Origin: Chloroflexota bacterium
GTDB taxonomy: Bacteria; Chloroflexota; Anaerolineae; 4572-78
Assembly: GCA_024278725.1 (NCBI GenBank)
Contig: JAJRSQ010000173.1
Span: 1-5,406, forward strand
Length of the DNA: 5,406 nt
Reading direction: 5' to 3'
Shown here: positions 1 to 4,827 of the stretch, piece by piece
Layout: every line of letters starts with the position of its first letter
Position numbering within the stretch: the stretch's first letter is position 1
The notes under the pieces: model-generated
Seen by the model: only the letters and a program-made list of their open reading frames with translations
Told to the model about the DNA's origin: nothing
Database searches by the model: none
Position numbers and translations under genes: made by a program

Positions 1-141
1 CAGCGAGCCTTTGCTCAACCCGCAGGCAGCGACAATATCATCCATGGTGGTGCGGTGGTAGCCTTTTTGGGTAAAACATGCGATTGCCGCCGTCAAGATT
101 TGGACGCGGCGTTCTTCTCTGCTCACGGATGGTGGGGTCAT
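1..141 (-). CDS. TetR/AcrR-family transcriptional regulator, N-terminal fragment
   Basis: The reading frame starts at an ATG at 141 and runs off the left edge of the window, so 47 residues are visible. They form a TetR-type DNA-binding domain: a first helix (REERRVQILTAAIACFTQKG, residues 8-27), then the helix-turn-helix with the family signature TTMDDIVAACGLSKGSL at residues 31-47 (I36, G41, S43, K44, G45 at the conserved positions). TetR proteins are dimeric repressors with a variable C-terminal ligand domain, which is missing here, so the ligand is unknown. A GGAG Shine-Dalgarno lies about 6 nt before the ATG. The gene begins 12 nt after the stop of the small membrane-protein gene at 154-435 and is probably cotranscribed with it. 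The perfect palindrome at 461-482, upstream of that pair, is the natural candidate operator, implying autoregulation (inference). Confidence 0.9.
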   Translation of the reverse strand, partial: MTPPSVSREERRVQILTAAIACFTQKGYHRTTMDDIVAACGLSKGSL

Positions 142-153
142 TGCAAGCTCCGT

Positions 154-435
154 CTATCGGTTTTTGAAATAGCGCATCAGCCACAGGACAAACAACGCGG
201 TGAGGAATGGTTCTGCCAGCGCCGCGCCGAACACCAACCCGCGCGCCATATCCGGGAAAATTTTCGGCACAAGATACCAGTCCATCAGCCCAACGCCCAA
301 CTCAGATGCCAGCGCGGCGGTGAGGTCGCCGGTTAAGCCGTAGGGGCGCTCACCTTTAAAGATGCTTCCGGCGGCAAAACCAAGCACAATGCCCAACACA
401 ATCCAAACCATCAACAGAATGATTAAACTTGCCAT
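154..435 (-). CDS. Small membrane protein, GlsB/YeaQ/YmgE-like (transglycosylase-associated family)
   Basis: This 93-residue protein has a hydrophobic N-terminal helix (about residues 2-24, ending GFAAGSIFKG) and a second hydrophobic segment near the C-terminus (about 66-90). Between them is a short motif, KGERPYGLTGDL (27-38). The glycine-rich helix followed by K-G-x-x-x-Y-G-L-x-G-D resembles the GlsB/YeaQ/YmgE stress-response membrane proteins. The middle region, with MDWYLVPKIFPDMARG, is not typical, so family membership is tentative. The ATG at 435 was chosen because AGGGAG lies 5 nt upstream of it. The frame stays open to an ATG at 495, but that version would translate through the 461-482 palindrome and has no ribosome site. 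It is the first gene of a probable two-gene unit with the TetR regulator and so is likely that regulator's target. Biochemical role unknown. Confidence 0.75.
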   Translation of the reverse strand: MASLIILLMVWIVLGIVLGFAAGSIFKGERPYGLTGDLTAALASELGVGLMDWYLVPKIFPDMARGLVFGAALAEPFLTALFVLWLMRYFKNR

Positions 436-460
436 AGTTTCTCCCTGTTCTGAATTTACC

Positions 461-482
461 ATAGACTGACCGGTCAGTCTAT
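461..482. promoter_or_regulatory. Perfect 22-bp palindrome, probable TetR-family operator
   Basis: Both halves (half-site ATAGACTGACC) match exactly as inverted repeats with no spacer, centred on CCGG. Gapless palindromes of this length with a GACCGGTC core are typical operators for TetR-family dimers. The site lies 26 nt upstream of the ATG at 435, at the predicted transcription start (or between -35 and -10 of an alternative promoter), where a bound repressor would block initiation. The two-gene unit it precedes encodes a TetR regulator, so autorepression is the simplest reading. The palindrome is direct observation; the assignment to this regulator is inference. Confidence 0.8.
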
Positions 483-486
483 AACA

Positions 487-515
487 AAAATACATCTATT
501 TCGGGAATTTGTTAA
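487..515 (-). promoter_or_regulatory. Probable promoter of the membrane protein-tetR unit
   Basis: On the minus strand TTAACA (515-510) is followed after 17 nt by TATTTT (492-487), placing the start of transcription near 480, inside the palindrome. An alternative pair is TTGTTA (487-482) and TATGGT (463-458) with an 18-nt spacer, in which the palindrome fills the spacer. Neither -10 is strong, but both arrangements put the operator where repression would work. Confidence 0.5.
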
Positions 516-529
516 GGATATTTAAAACC

Positions 530-559
530 AAAAAAGAGCCTGAACAATGTTCAGGCTCT
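530..559 (-). terminator. Intrinsic terminator ending the 748-530 transcript
   Basis: Read on the minus strand, an 11-bp perfect stem (AGAGCCTGAAC paired with GTTCAGGCTCT, 559-549 and 545-535) with a 3-nt ATT loop is followed immediately by six T residues (535-530, the first pairing in the stem). This is a textbook rho-independent terminator for leftward transcription. It would stop the small transcript starting near 748, and any read-through from glpX, before the tetR-unit promoter. Confidence 0.9.
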
Positions 560-578
560 CGCTACATGTTTGACATCT

Positions 579-619
579 AAAACGGTTGGCTCACCAGAAA
601 TGCGACCATCTACCGTTTT
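579..619 (-). other. Long RNA hairpin within the small transcript
   Basis: On the minus strand AAAACGGT (619-612) pairs with ACCGTTTT (586-579). After a 3-nt internal bulge (611-609), U608-G606 pair with C589-A587 and U605-C602 pair with G594-A591, around a 7-nt loop (601-595). The inner helix includes a G-U pair (603 with 593) that would be an A-C mismatch in a plus-strand RNA, which favours a leftward RNA. A shorter alternative hairpin, ACCG/CGGT just upstream, would compete for the same bases. Confidence 0.6.
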
Positions 620-657
620 CACCGGTTAGAGTTTTGCGGGCTGTTGCACCGCCTCAA

Positions 658-705
658 TCAATCGCCACCACCTCTAGCTCGCCGAATATGACTTCCTTCT
701 ATCAC
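658..705 (-). CDS. Possible 15-residue leader peptide or microprotein
   Basis: A GTG at 705 opens a 15-codon frame (MIEGSHIRRARGGGD) ending in TGA at 660-658. AAAGGAGGT (723-715), an ideal match to the 16S rRNA 3' end, precedes it by 9 nt; no other gene in the window has a better ribosome site. Residues 8-11 are encoded by CGG CGA GCT AGA, three different arginine codons that are rarely used in the neighbouring genes. Between the ribosome site and the GTG is an 8-bp palindrome, CCTATAGG (714-707). There is no homology I recognise. The strong ribosome site argues for translation, but a purely structural role of this purine-rich stretch cannot be excluded. Confidence 0.4.
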   Translation of the reverse strand: MIEGSHIRRARGGGD

Positions 706-754
706 CCCTATAGGACCTCCTTTCGACGATTACTGTGTTGACTAACTTGGTTAC

Positions 755-783
755 ATGATACCCGCACACACCCCAAAAGTCAA
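755..783 (-). promoter_or_regulatory. Strong sigma-70-type promoter of the small transcript
   Basis: On the minus strand TTGACT (783-778) and TATCAT (760-755) are separated by exactly 17 nt, five of six matches in each hexamer. The predicted start is near 748. It lies 43 nt beyond the glpX stop codon and reads away from glpX. Confidence 0.85.
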
Positions 784-826
784 GGGATTTTCCCGGAATT
801 TACGATACTTTTACCCTACGCCTGTG

Positions 827-1825
827 TTAAGTCTGCCATATCCCATCGCGCACCCGCGACATTTTTTGTGACTGGTGAATCGCTTTGATGTACCGAATCG
901 TGCCCGTTTTGGCACGGATGACCATGCTGTGGGTGGTCACACCCCCGGGGCGGTCGAAGTGAACGCCTTCCAGCAACGGACCATCGGTGATGCCGGTGGC
1001 GGCGAAAAACGCATCATCCGCGGTGATGAGGTCATCCGCGGTGAGTACGGTATGCCAGTTCGCGCCGAGCGCCGCCCTGACCCGCGCAGCTTCGGCGTCG
1101 CTCTGGGGGGCGCACTGCGCCTGCAACTCCCCGCCGAGCGCTTTCACCGCCGCCGCCGTGATAATCCCTTCCGGTGTGCCGCCGATGCCCATCAGCACAT
1201 CCACCCCCGTACCGGGGATGGCGGCTTGCAGCGCCCCCGCCACATCCCCGTCGGTTTGCAGCGACACCCGCGCCCCCACCCGCCGAATCTGCCGAATCAG
1301 GTTGGCGTGTCTCGGTTTATCCAGCACAAACACCGTCAGCTTTTTCACCGGGCGGTCGAGCGCCGCCGCGATGCGCCGCAGGTTCTCCGCCGGAGATTCG
1401 TTGATGTCGATGACGTTGCGCGCCCGTTTATCCACCACCAACTTTTTCATATAAAGCGAAGGTCCGGGGTCCCACATGCCGCCGCGCCGCGTGAGCGCAA
1501 TCACCGAGATGGCATTGCCCCGCCCCAACGCCAGCAGATTCGTCCCCTCAACGGGGTCAACCGCCAAATCCACTTCCGGCGGATTGCCATTGCCCACAAT
1601 CTCCCCGGCGTACAGCATCGGCGCGTGGTCTTTTTCGCCTTCCCCCGTGATGATTTTTCCGTCCATCACCAGCACGCCCAGCGCGGCGCGCATCGCATTG
1701 ACCGCCGCCTGATCGCCCGCATTTTTATCGCCCGTGCCCATAAATTGCGCCGCCGCCAGCGCGGCAACCTCGGTCACGCGCACCAAATCGAGCGCCAAAT
1801 GTCCCCGTGGTTCATTATCTATCAT
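827..1825 (-). CDS. glpX: Class II fructose-1,6-bisphosphatase (GlpX)
   Basis: This cytosolic, metal-dependent enzyme hydrolyses fructose 1,6-bisphosphate to fructose 6-phosphate in gluconeogenesis. The 332 residues match the usual family length (E. coli GlpX 336). Family motifs appear in order: GDKNAGDQAAV (32-42), GEGEKDHAPML (61-71), DPVEGTNL (90-97, metal-binding acidic residues), VLDKPRH (about 167-173), DGDVAGA (192-198) and GIGGTPEG (213-220, with the conserved glutamate). All catalytic blocks look intact. The start at 1825 is preferred over the ATG two codons earlier (1831) because AGAGGA (1836-1831) overlaps that ATG but is correctly spaced from 1825. It is the last gene of a probable operon behind the L,D-transpeptidase gene, 60 nt upstream. 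No convincing terminator follows its stop, so transcripts may run to the terminator at 530-559. In some Chloroflexota such enzymes also have sedoheptulose bisphosphatase activity; this cannot be judged here. Confidence 0.95.
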   Translation of the reverse strand: MIDNEPRGHLALDLVRVTEVAALAAAQFMGTGDKNAGDQAAVNAMRAALGVLVMDGKIITGEGEKDHAPMLYAGEIVGNGNPPEVDLAVDPVEGTNLLALGRGNAISVIALTRRGGMWDPGPSLYMKKLVVDKRARNVIDINESPAENLRRIAAALDRPVKKLTVFVLDKPRHANLIRQIRRVGARVSLQTDGDVAGALQAAIPGTGVDVLMGIGGTPEGIITAAAVKALGGELQAQCAPQSDAEAARVRAALGANWHTVLTADDLITADDAFFAATGITDGPLLEGVHFDRPGGVTTHSMVIRAKTGTIRYIKAIHQSQKMSRVRDGIWQT

Positions 1826-1846
1826 GGTCATCCTCTGTTTTCTTGC

Positions 1847-1867
1847 GGCACACCTGCACTGTGCGCC
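1847..1867 (-). other. Hairpin between the L,D-transpeptidase gene and glpX
   Basis: In the leftward mRNA GGCGCAC (1867-1861) pairs with GTGTGCC (1853-1847) around a 7-nt loop. One pair is G-U, which would be a mismatch on the other strand. No U-tract follows, so it is not a terminator for these genes. It sits 10 nt before the glpX ribosome site and could be an RNA-processing or translation-control element (inference). Confidence 0.35.
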
Positions 1868-1885
1868 TGTATTTTTTTGATGATG

Positions 1886-2647
1886 TCACTCCGCCGGCGC
1901 AGAAATTTTCCCCGACCAGCGCGTAATTTCAATTGGCACGCCCACGGGATTCCATTGTTTGAGCCACGCTGCATCCTCCGGCGAAATGCGGATGCAGCCA
2001 TTTGAAACCGGCTCAACGCCCAACACTTCCAGCCGGTCGTATTGTTTTTCCGTCCCGATTTTCTGATACGGCACACTGTGAATCAAAATTGAGCCTTCCG
2101 GTCCGGGAAACAGAAACCACATAAAATCCGAATATAAATTCGTGCCGCGAAAGATGCCGCTGCCCCAATCATCGCCCACCGCGCCCGTCCACGGCGGGGT
2201 GAAGGCATTTGTCACCGGCTTTCCGGTGCTGACGGGCAACACGCGCACTTCGCGCCCATTTTCAAAAATACGCATCCGTTGTTCATCCTGATTGACCAAA
2301 ATGAAGCGCTCGCTCGCCGCGTTTTCCGGGGCGAGGGTGGCGGTTGCCGCCGGGGTGGGCGAGGCAAGCGACACCGTATCGCCGATGGACATCGGGGTGG
2401 CAGTGGGCGGCGGGGTGGCGATGGCGAGGGTCGGCGGAGCGTGGGCAATGCTGGTGGGAAACGGGGTTCCCGCTTCGGCAACGCGGGCGACGGTGATGGG
2501 GATGTCGGTGGCGGTGGGATTCGCCGTGGTTTGGGCGCGCACCGGCTGCGCCGGGACGCTGTTTTGCGCCACAAATGCCACCATCGCCCACAGGGCAATC
2601 ACCCCGAAGACCATCGCGCCCAGCGCGCCCGTTCGGAATGCCCGCAC
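1886..2647 (-). CDS. Membrane-anchored L,D-transpeptidase (YkuD domain)
   Basis: The 253-residue protein starts with an N-terminal hydrophobic helix (about 8-27), either a signal anchor or an uncleaved signal peptide. A disordered Pro/Thr/Ala-rich linker follows (about 40-110, with PPPTATP and SPTPAATAT). The YkuD catalytic domain starts at about 113 (RFILVNQDEQRMRIFENG). Its signature is complete: H190 in ILIHSVP, then SNGCIR at 215-220 with the nucleophile C218 and R220. YkuD enzymes form 3-3 cross-links in peptidoglycan or attach proteins to it, outside the membrane. The GTG at 2647 was chosen because it begins 1 nt after the stop of the upstream epimerase gene, with a G-rich ribosome site (GGGGG) 6 nt before it. 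The frame stays open upstream to 2950, but only inside the epimerase gene and in protein-unlike composition. The tight junction implies translational coupling. The actual acceptor substrate is unknown. Confidence 0.9.
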   Translation of the reverse strand: MRAFRTGALGAMVFGVIALWAMVAFVAQNSVPAQPVRAQTTANPTATDIPITVARVAEAGTPFPTSIAHAPPTLAIATPPPTATPMSIGDTVSLASPTPAATATLAPENAASERFILVNQDEQRMRIFENGREVRVLPVSTGKPVTNAFTPPWTGAVGDDWGSGIFRGTNLYSDFMWFLFPGPEGSILIHSVPYQKIGTEKQYDRLEVLGVEPVSNGCIRISPEDAAWLKQWNPVGVPIEITRWSGKISAPAE

Positions 2648-2648
2648 G

Positions 2649-3632
2649 TTACGCCCCCCGTTGCGCCGCAATGATGCGTTCGACCATTGCCTCAAATGCG
2701 GAATCGACCGTCTGCCGCGCCGTGTCTGCCAAATACCAGTCCACAATCTCCCGCGCGCCCCGCGCAAACGGGGTGGTGCAGACAAAATCGGGAACCAGCC
2801 GCTTGATTTTGCGGTTATCGAAAATGGCGCTGTGCGTTTTGTCGCCCAGCAAGCCGGCGCCCCACGCCGGGTCAAACTTGGCAATGGTGTCCGAGGGCAC
2901 ATGCACAATCTCCGCCGCCACGCCGAGCGCGTCCGCCAACGCCTGCGCAATTTGATTCCACGTCAACCATTCATCGGAAGTGATGTGGAATGCGTGCCCA
3001 ATGGCGGCGGGGTGCCCGAGCAGCCCCACCAGCCCTTTGGCGAAATCGGTACTGCGGGTGAGCGTCCAAAGCGATGAACCATCGCCATGCACCACAATCG
3101 GTTTGCCGTGCCGCAGACGGTGCAGCGCGGTGTATCCGCCGCGCAACGGGATGAGTGTGGGGTCATACGTGTGCGACGGGCGCACAATGGTGATGGGGAA
3201 ACTTTCATCTCGATATGCCTGCTGCAAACGCAGCTCGCAGGCAATTTTATTTTGCGAATATGCCCAAACGGGATTGTGCAGCGGGGTTGATTCGGTGATG
3301 GGCAGATGGCTCGGCGGGGTCTGATACGCCGAGGCGGAACTGATGAAAATATACTGCCCCACCCTGCCCCGAAACAATTTCAAGTCAGTTTCGATGTGTT
3401 CCGACGTGAATGCCACCCAATCAACCACCACATCAAACGTCATATCGCCCAACAGCGATGCCACGCTTTCCGGCTGGCGAATATCCCCCAACAACAGATG
3501 CGCCTCCGGCGGCGCGGGTCGTAAATCGGACTGACCCCGATTCAGGATGTACAAATCAAATCCGCGTTCCACCGCCAACGCCGAACACGCAGCGCTGATA
3601 ACCCCTGTTCCACCGATAAACAATACTTTCAT
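2649..3632 (-). CDS. NAD-dependent epimerase/dehydratase-like protein (extended SDR superfamily)
   Basis: The 327-residue protein begins with a Rossmann beta strand and nucleotide-binding loop, MKVLFIGGTGVIS (1-13). A conserved acidic residue at D50 follows (LLLGDIR), then a serine-rich active-site strand (FISSASAY, 96-103) and the catalytic YxxxK as Y125-SQN-K129. The C-terminal half (about 150-300) is the substrate-binding lobe with RPSHTYDP and the late motif FDNRKIKRLVP. The dinucleotide loop is GxxGxxS rather than the usual GxxGxxG, a variant known in some SDR proteins including those related to chloroplast CSP41. So the substrate may not be a nucleotide sugar. The start at 3632 has AAAAGGA 7 nt upstream; an in-frame ATG at 3731 lacks a ribosome site and lies upstream of the predicted promoter. 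It is the first gene of a probable operon with the L,D-transpeptidase and glpX. Reaction unknown. Confidence 0.88.
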   Translation of the reverse strand: MKVLFIGGTGVISAACSALAVERGFDLYILNRGQSDLRPAPPEAHLLLGDIRQPESVASLLGDMTFDVVVDWVAFTSEHIETDLKLFRGRVGQYIFISSASAYQTPPSHLPITESTPLHNPVWAYSQNKIACELRLQQAYRDESFPITIVRPSHTYDPTLIPLRGGYTALHRLRHGKPIVVHGDGSSLWTLTRSTDFAKGLVGLLGHPAAIGHAFHITSDEWLTWNQIAQALADALGVAAEIVHVPSDTIAKFDPAWGAGLLGDKTHSAIFDNRKIKRLVPDFVCTTPFARGAREIVDWYLADTARQTVDSAFEAMVERIIAAQRGA

Positions 3633-3666
3633 GATGCCATCCTTTTGCGAGCTACATTCTTCCTGA

Positions 3667-3675
3667 ATTATATCA
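3667..3675 (-). promoter_or_regulatory. Extended -10 promoter of the epimerase operon
   Basis: On the minus strand TGATATAAT (3675-3667) is a consensus extended -10 element (TGnTATAAT). The best upstream -35 at 17 nt, GCATTG, is poor, as is usual for extended -10 promoters. The predicted start is near 3660, giving an untranslated leader of about 28 nt before the ATG at 3632. It is divergent from the promoter at 3703-3731. Confidence 0.7.
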
Positions 3676-3702
3676 TCATCAGCGCGAGATACCAATGCCG
3701 GA

Positions 3703-3731
3703 TTGACACAGCGCGCACCATAGAGTATCAT
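3703..3731 (+). promoter_or_regulatory. Near-consensus promoter of the thioredoxin-like gene
   Basis: TTGACA (3703-3708, perfect) and TATCAT (3726-3731, five of six) are 17 nt apart, predicting a start near 3738 and a 34-nt leader. Its -10 and spacer length are the same as in the promoter of the small transcript at 755-783. The gene is therefore probably well expressed. Confidence 0.88.
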
Positions 3732-3771
3732 GGGGCAGCAAAATCGACTGCCACAGCAAAGGAGCGTTTCA

Positions 3772-4104
3772 ATGGCTGAACCAGTTCAAATTACCGATAC
3801 CAATTTTGATGCGGAAGTTTTGCAGAACGACCGAGTGGTGCTCGCCAATTTTTGGGCGGAATGGCGTGACGCCTCCAAAAAACAGTTGGACACCCTGCAA
3901 AAAATCGCCGCCGACTTGGGCGATGATGTGAAAATCGCCGCCGTGAATATTGATGAAGCCCCGGCAACCGTTTCGGCATATCGGGTACTCAATGTGCCGA
4001 CGATTATCGCCTTTAAAAACCGTTTGCCGGTGGTCACCATGGAAGGTGAGATAACCGCATCATCCATCAAAAAACAGATAAAACCCTATCTGCCGCCGGA
4101 ATAA
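3772..4104 (+). CDS. Thioredoxin-fold protein lacking both active-site cysteines
   Basis: The 110-residue protein has thioredoxin length and layout: beta strand VVLANFWAEW (22-31), the long helix 2 (about 34-50), VKIAAVNIDE (53-62) with the conserved aspartate D61, the cis-proline loop VPTIIAFKN (75-83, P76), and a C-terminal helix (about 95-107). In true thioredoxins WAEW is followed by CGPC. Here residues 32-35 are R-D-A-S, read directly as CGT GAC GCC TCC, and there is no cysteine anywhere in the protein. It cannot do dithiol-disulfide exchange, so a binding, chaperone or scaffold role is more likely (inference). The ATG at 3772 has AAAGGAG 7 nt upstream; an in-frame ATG at 3730 overlaps the -10 and is not used. 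It is a single-gene unit with a strong promoter and a terminator right behind it. Confidence 0.9.
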   Translation: MAEPVQITDTNFDAEVLQNDRVVLANFWAEWRDASKKQLDTLQKIAADLGDDVKIAAVNIDEAPATVSAYRVLNVPTIIAFKNRLPVVTMEGEITASSIKKQIKPYLPPE

Positions 4105-4122
4105 ACTAAATTGAGCCAAAAC

Positions 4123-4158
4123 AAAAACGTACCGCGACATACGGTACGTTTTTTATTT
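4123..4158. terminator. Bidirectional intrinsic terminator between convergent genes
   Basis: A 12-bp perfect stem (AAAAACGTACCG at 4123-4134 with CGGTACGTTTTT at 4142-4153) and a 7-nt loop are followed by T-rich sequence on the plus strand (to 4158). On the minus strand TTTTTG TTTT follows the stem. It lies 18 nt after the thioredoxin-like stop and 8 nt after the stop of the convergent zinc-ribbon gene, so it serves both. Confidence 0.93.
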
Positions 4159-4166
4159 CGGGAATT

Positions 4167-4763
4167 TTATTCCGCTGTTTCCGGGTCGGGTTCGCCCACG
4201 ACGGGTTCCGGCGGCTCCGGCACAATTTCCGGGGGCGCAACCGGCTTCAACGCGGCGGGTACGGGCGGCGAAAGAATTTCCGGCACGTCATCCTCATGGC
4301 TGTGCGGCATACCATCGGCGGGCGAAACGGGGGTGGCGCAATACGGACACACACCCCACCGCAGATGCAAACTCTTGCCACATTTGACGCAGGTATTTTT
4401 CAACTGCGTGTGGCAATCGGGGCAGACCACCCAATCGTTTTCCACCACCCGCGAGCAACCCGGGCAGCGTTCGCGTTCTTCCAAATCCTGCAACAACGCT
4501 TCTTCTTCCAGCGAGCGTTCATACAATTCCGCCAGCGTCACCTGCGGACGGAGCAAAAAGTACAGCAGCACGCCCAATGGTCCGAAAATCAGCGTCATCA
4601 ATGTTGCCAGCAAAATGGCGAAGGCATCCCGCGAGCGCGAGCGGGCATCGCGGAACGTCCACACAATCATACTAATCCACAGCGCCACAATAAACGCGCC
4701 GGTGAACGCCAAAACTATTTCCAACACACTGATTACAATGCCGGGTATTTGAATATCTGGCAT
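4167..4763 (-). CDS. Two-helix membrane protein with double zinc ribbon
   Basis: The 198-residue protein has two predicted transmembrane helices (about 8-36 and 48-71) joined by a short basic loop (FRDARSRSRD). A charged, probably coiled helix follows (about 76-98, LAELYERSLEEEALLQDLEERE). Next come four CxxC knuckles: C100/C103, C114/C117, C125/C128 and C139/C142, that is, two tandem zinc-ribbon sites. The tail (about 147-198) is Pro/Glu-rich, acidic and probably disordered. By the positive-inside rule the basic loop, or else the zinc region, faces the cytosol; I favour both ends outside only weakly. GAGGTGA lies 6 nt before the ATG at 4763. It has its own promoter (4796-4804) 65 bp after mnmG. 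Proteins of this plan are common in Chloroflexota and Firmicutes, without a firm function. No enzymatic motif is visible. Confidence 0.85.
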   Translation of the reverse strand: MPDIQIPGIVISVLEIVLAFTGAFIVALWISMIVWTFRDARSRSRDAFAILLATLMTLIFGPLGVLLYFLLRPQVTLAELYERSLEEEALLQDLEERERCPGCSRVVENDWVVCPDCHTQLKNTCVKCGKSLHLRWGVCPYCATPVSPADGMPHSHEDDVPEILSPPVPAALKPVAPPEIVPEPPEPVVGEPDPETAE

Positions 4764-4795
4764 GAAATATCACCTCATCAAAAAATAACAGTTAC

Positions 4796-4804
4796 ATTAT
4801 AACA
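4796..4804 (-). promoter_or_regulatory. Extended -10 promoter of the zinc-ribbon gene
   Basis: On the minus strand TGTTATAAT (4804-4796) matches the TGnTATAAT extended -10 consensus exactly. No good -35 lies at 16-18 nt; that position is occupied by tandem 8-bp repeats. The predicted start is near 4789, giving a leader of about 26 nt. Confidence 0.7.
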
Positions 4805-4819
4805 ACGATTGAACGATTG
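4804..4819. repeat. Tandem 8-bp direct repeat abutting the promoter
   Basis: AACGATTG occurs twice in a row (4804-4811, 4812-4819), and a degenerate third copy (AGCGAATG, 4820-4827) runs up to the mnmG stop codon. The array lies just upstream of the -10 of the zinc-ribbon gene, where an activator or sigma factor would contact DNA. Confidence 0.6.
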
Positions 4820-4827
4820 AGCGAATG

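Larger units (their letters stand above)
530..748 (-). ncRNA. Candidate structured small RNA or small-peptide mRNA, unidentified
   Basis: A near-consensus promoter (783-755) and an intrinsic terminator (559-530) define a leftward transcript of about 219 nt with no long ORF. It contains, in order: a very strong Shine-Dalgarno (723-715) with a 15-codon ORF (705-658); a GCGG/CCGC hairpin (652-649 with 639-636); a long hairpin (619-579); and the terminator. It fills most of the 391-bp gene-free stretch between glpX and the small membrane-protein gene. I looked for the signatures of SRP RNA (GGAA tetraloop arm), tmRNA (tRNA-like end, tag ORF) and RNase P RNA and found none. 6S RNA is about this long, but I cannot show its central bubble. 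It could also be a leader for the downstream membrane protein-tetR genes if the terminator is conditional. The transcription unit is well supported; its identity is unknown. Confidence 0.6.

Noticed and set aside
436..495. N-terminal extension of the small membrane protein to an ATG at 495
   Set aside because: It would place the coding region across the operator palindrome and promoter and lacks a ribosome site; the ATG at 435 has AGGGAG at good spacing.
530..748. Assignment of the small transcript to SRP RNA, tmRNA or RNase P RNA
   Set aside because: The GGAA-capped SRP arm, the tRNA-like end and tag ORF of tmRNA, and the conserved RNase P core sequences are not visible.
784..794. Short GGGA-AAA-TCCC hairpin after glpX as a terminator
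   Set aside because: Only 4 bp of stem, no proper U-tract, and it overlaps the -35 of the next promoter.
1847..1880. Hairpin followed by a T-run on the plus strand as a rightward terminator
   Set aside because: The stem has a mismatch on the plus strand and no plus-strand gene precedes it; the leftward RNA pairs better.
875..2005. Long plus-strand ORF (376 codons) opposite glpX and the transpeptidase end
   Set aside because: It is antisense to the intact, motif-bearing glpX, is very rich in Arg/His/Pro, and has no ribosome site or family features. It is a shadow of a GC-rich coding strand.
2292..3077. Plus-strand ORFs opposite the transpeptidase linker and the epimerase gene
   Set aside because: Low-complexity Gly/Arg/Val composition mirrors the Pro/Thr/Ala linker on the other strand, and there is no recognisable domain.
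497..4167. Identical 14-bp TATTTCGGGAATTT at 497-510 and 4154-4167, with a looser relative near 788-800
   Set aside because: All copies lie in intergenic or gene-end DNA, but two or three short matches in 5.4 kb are close to chance; no spacing or structure is shared. A genome-wide count would decide.
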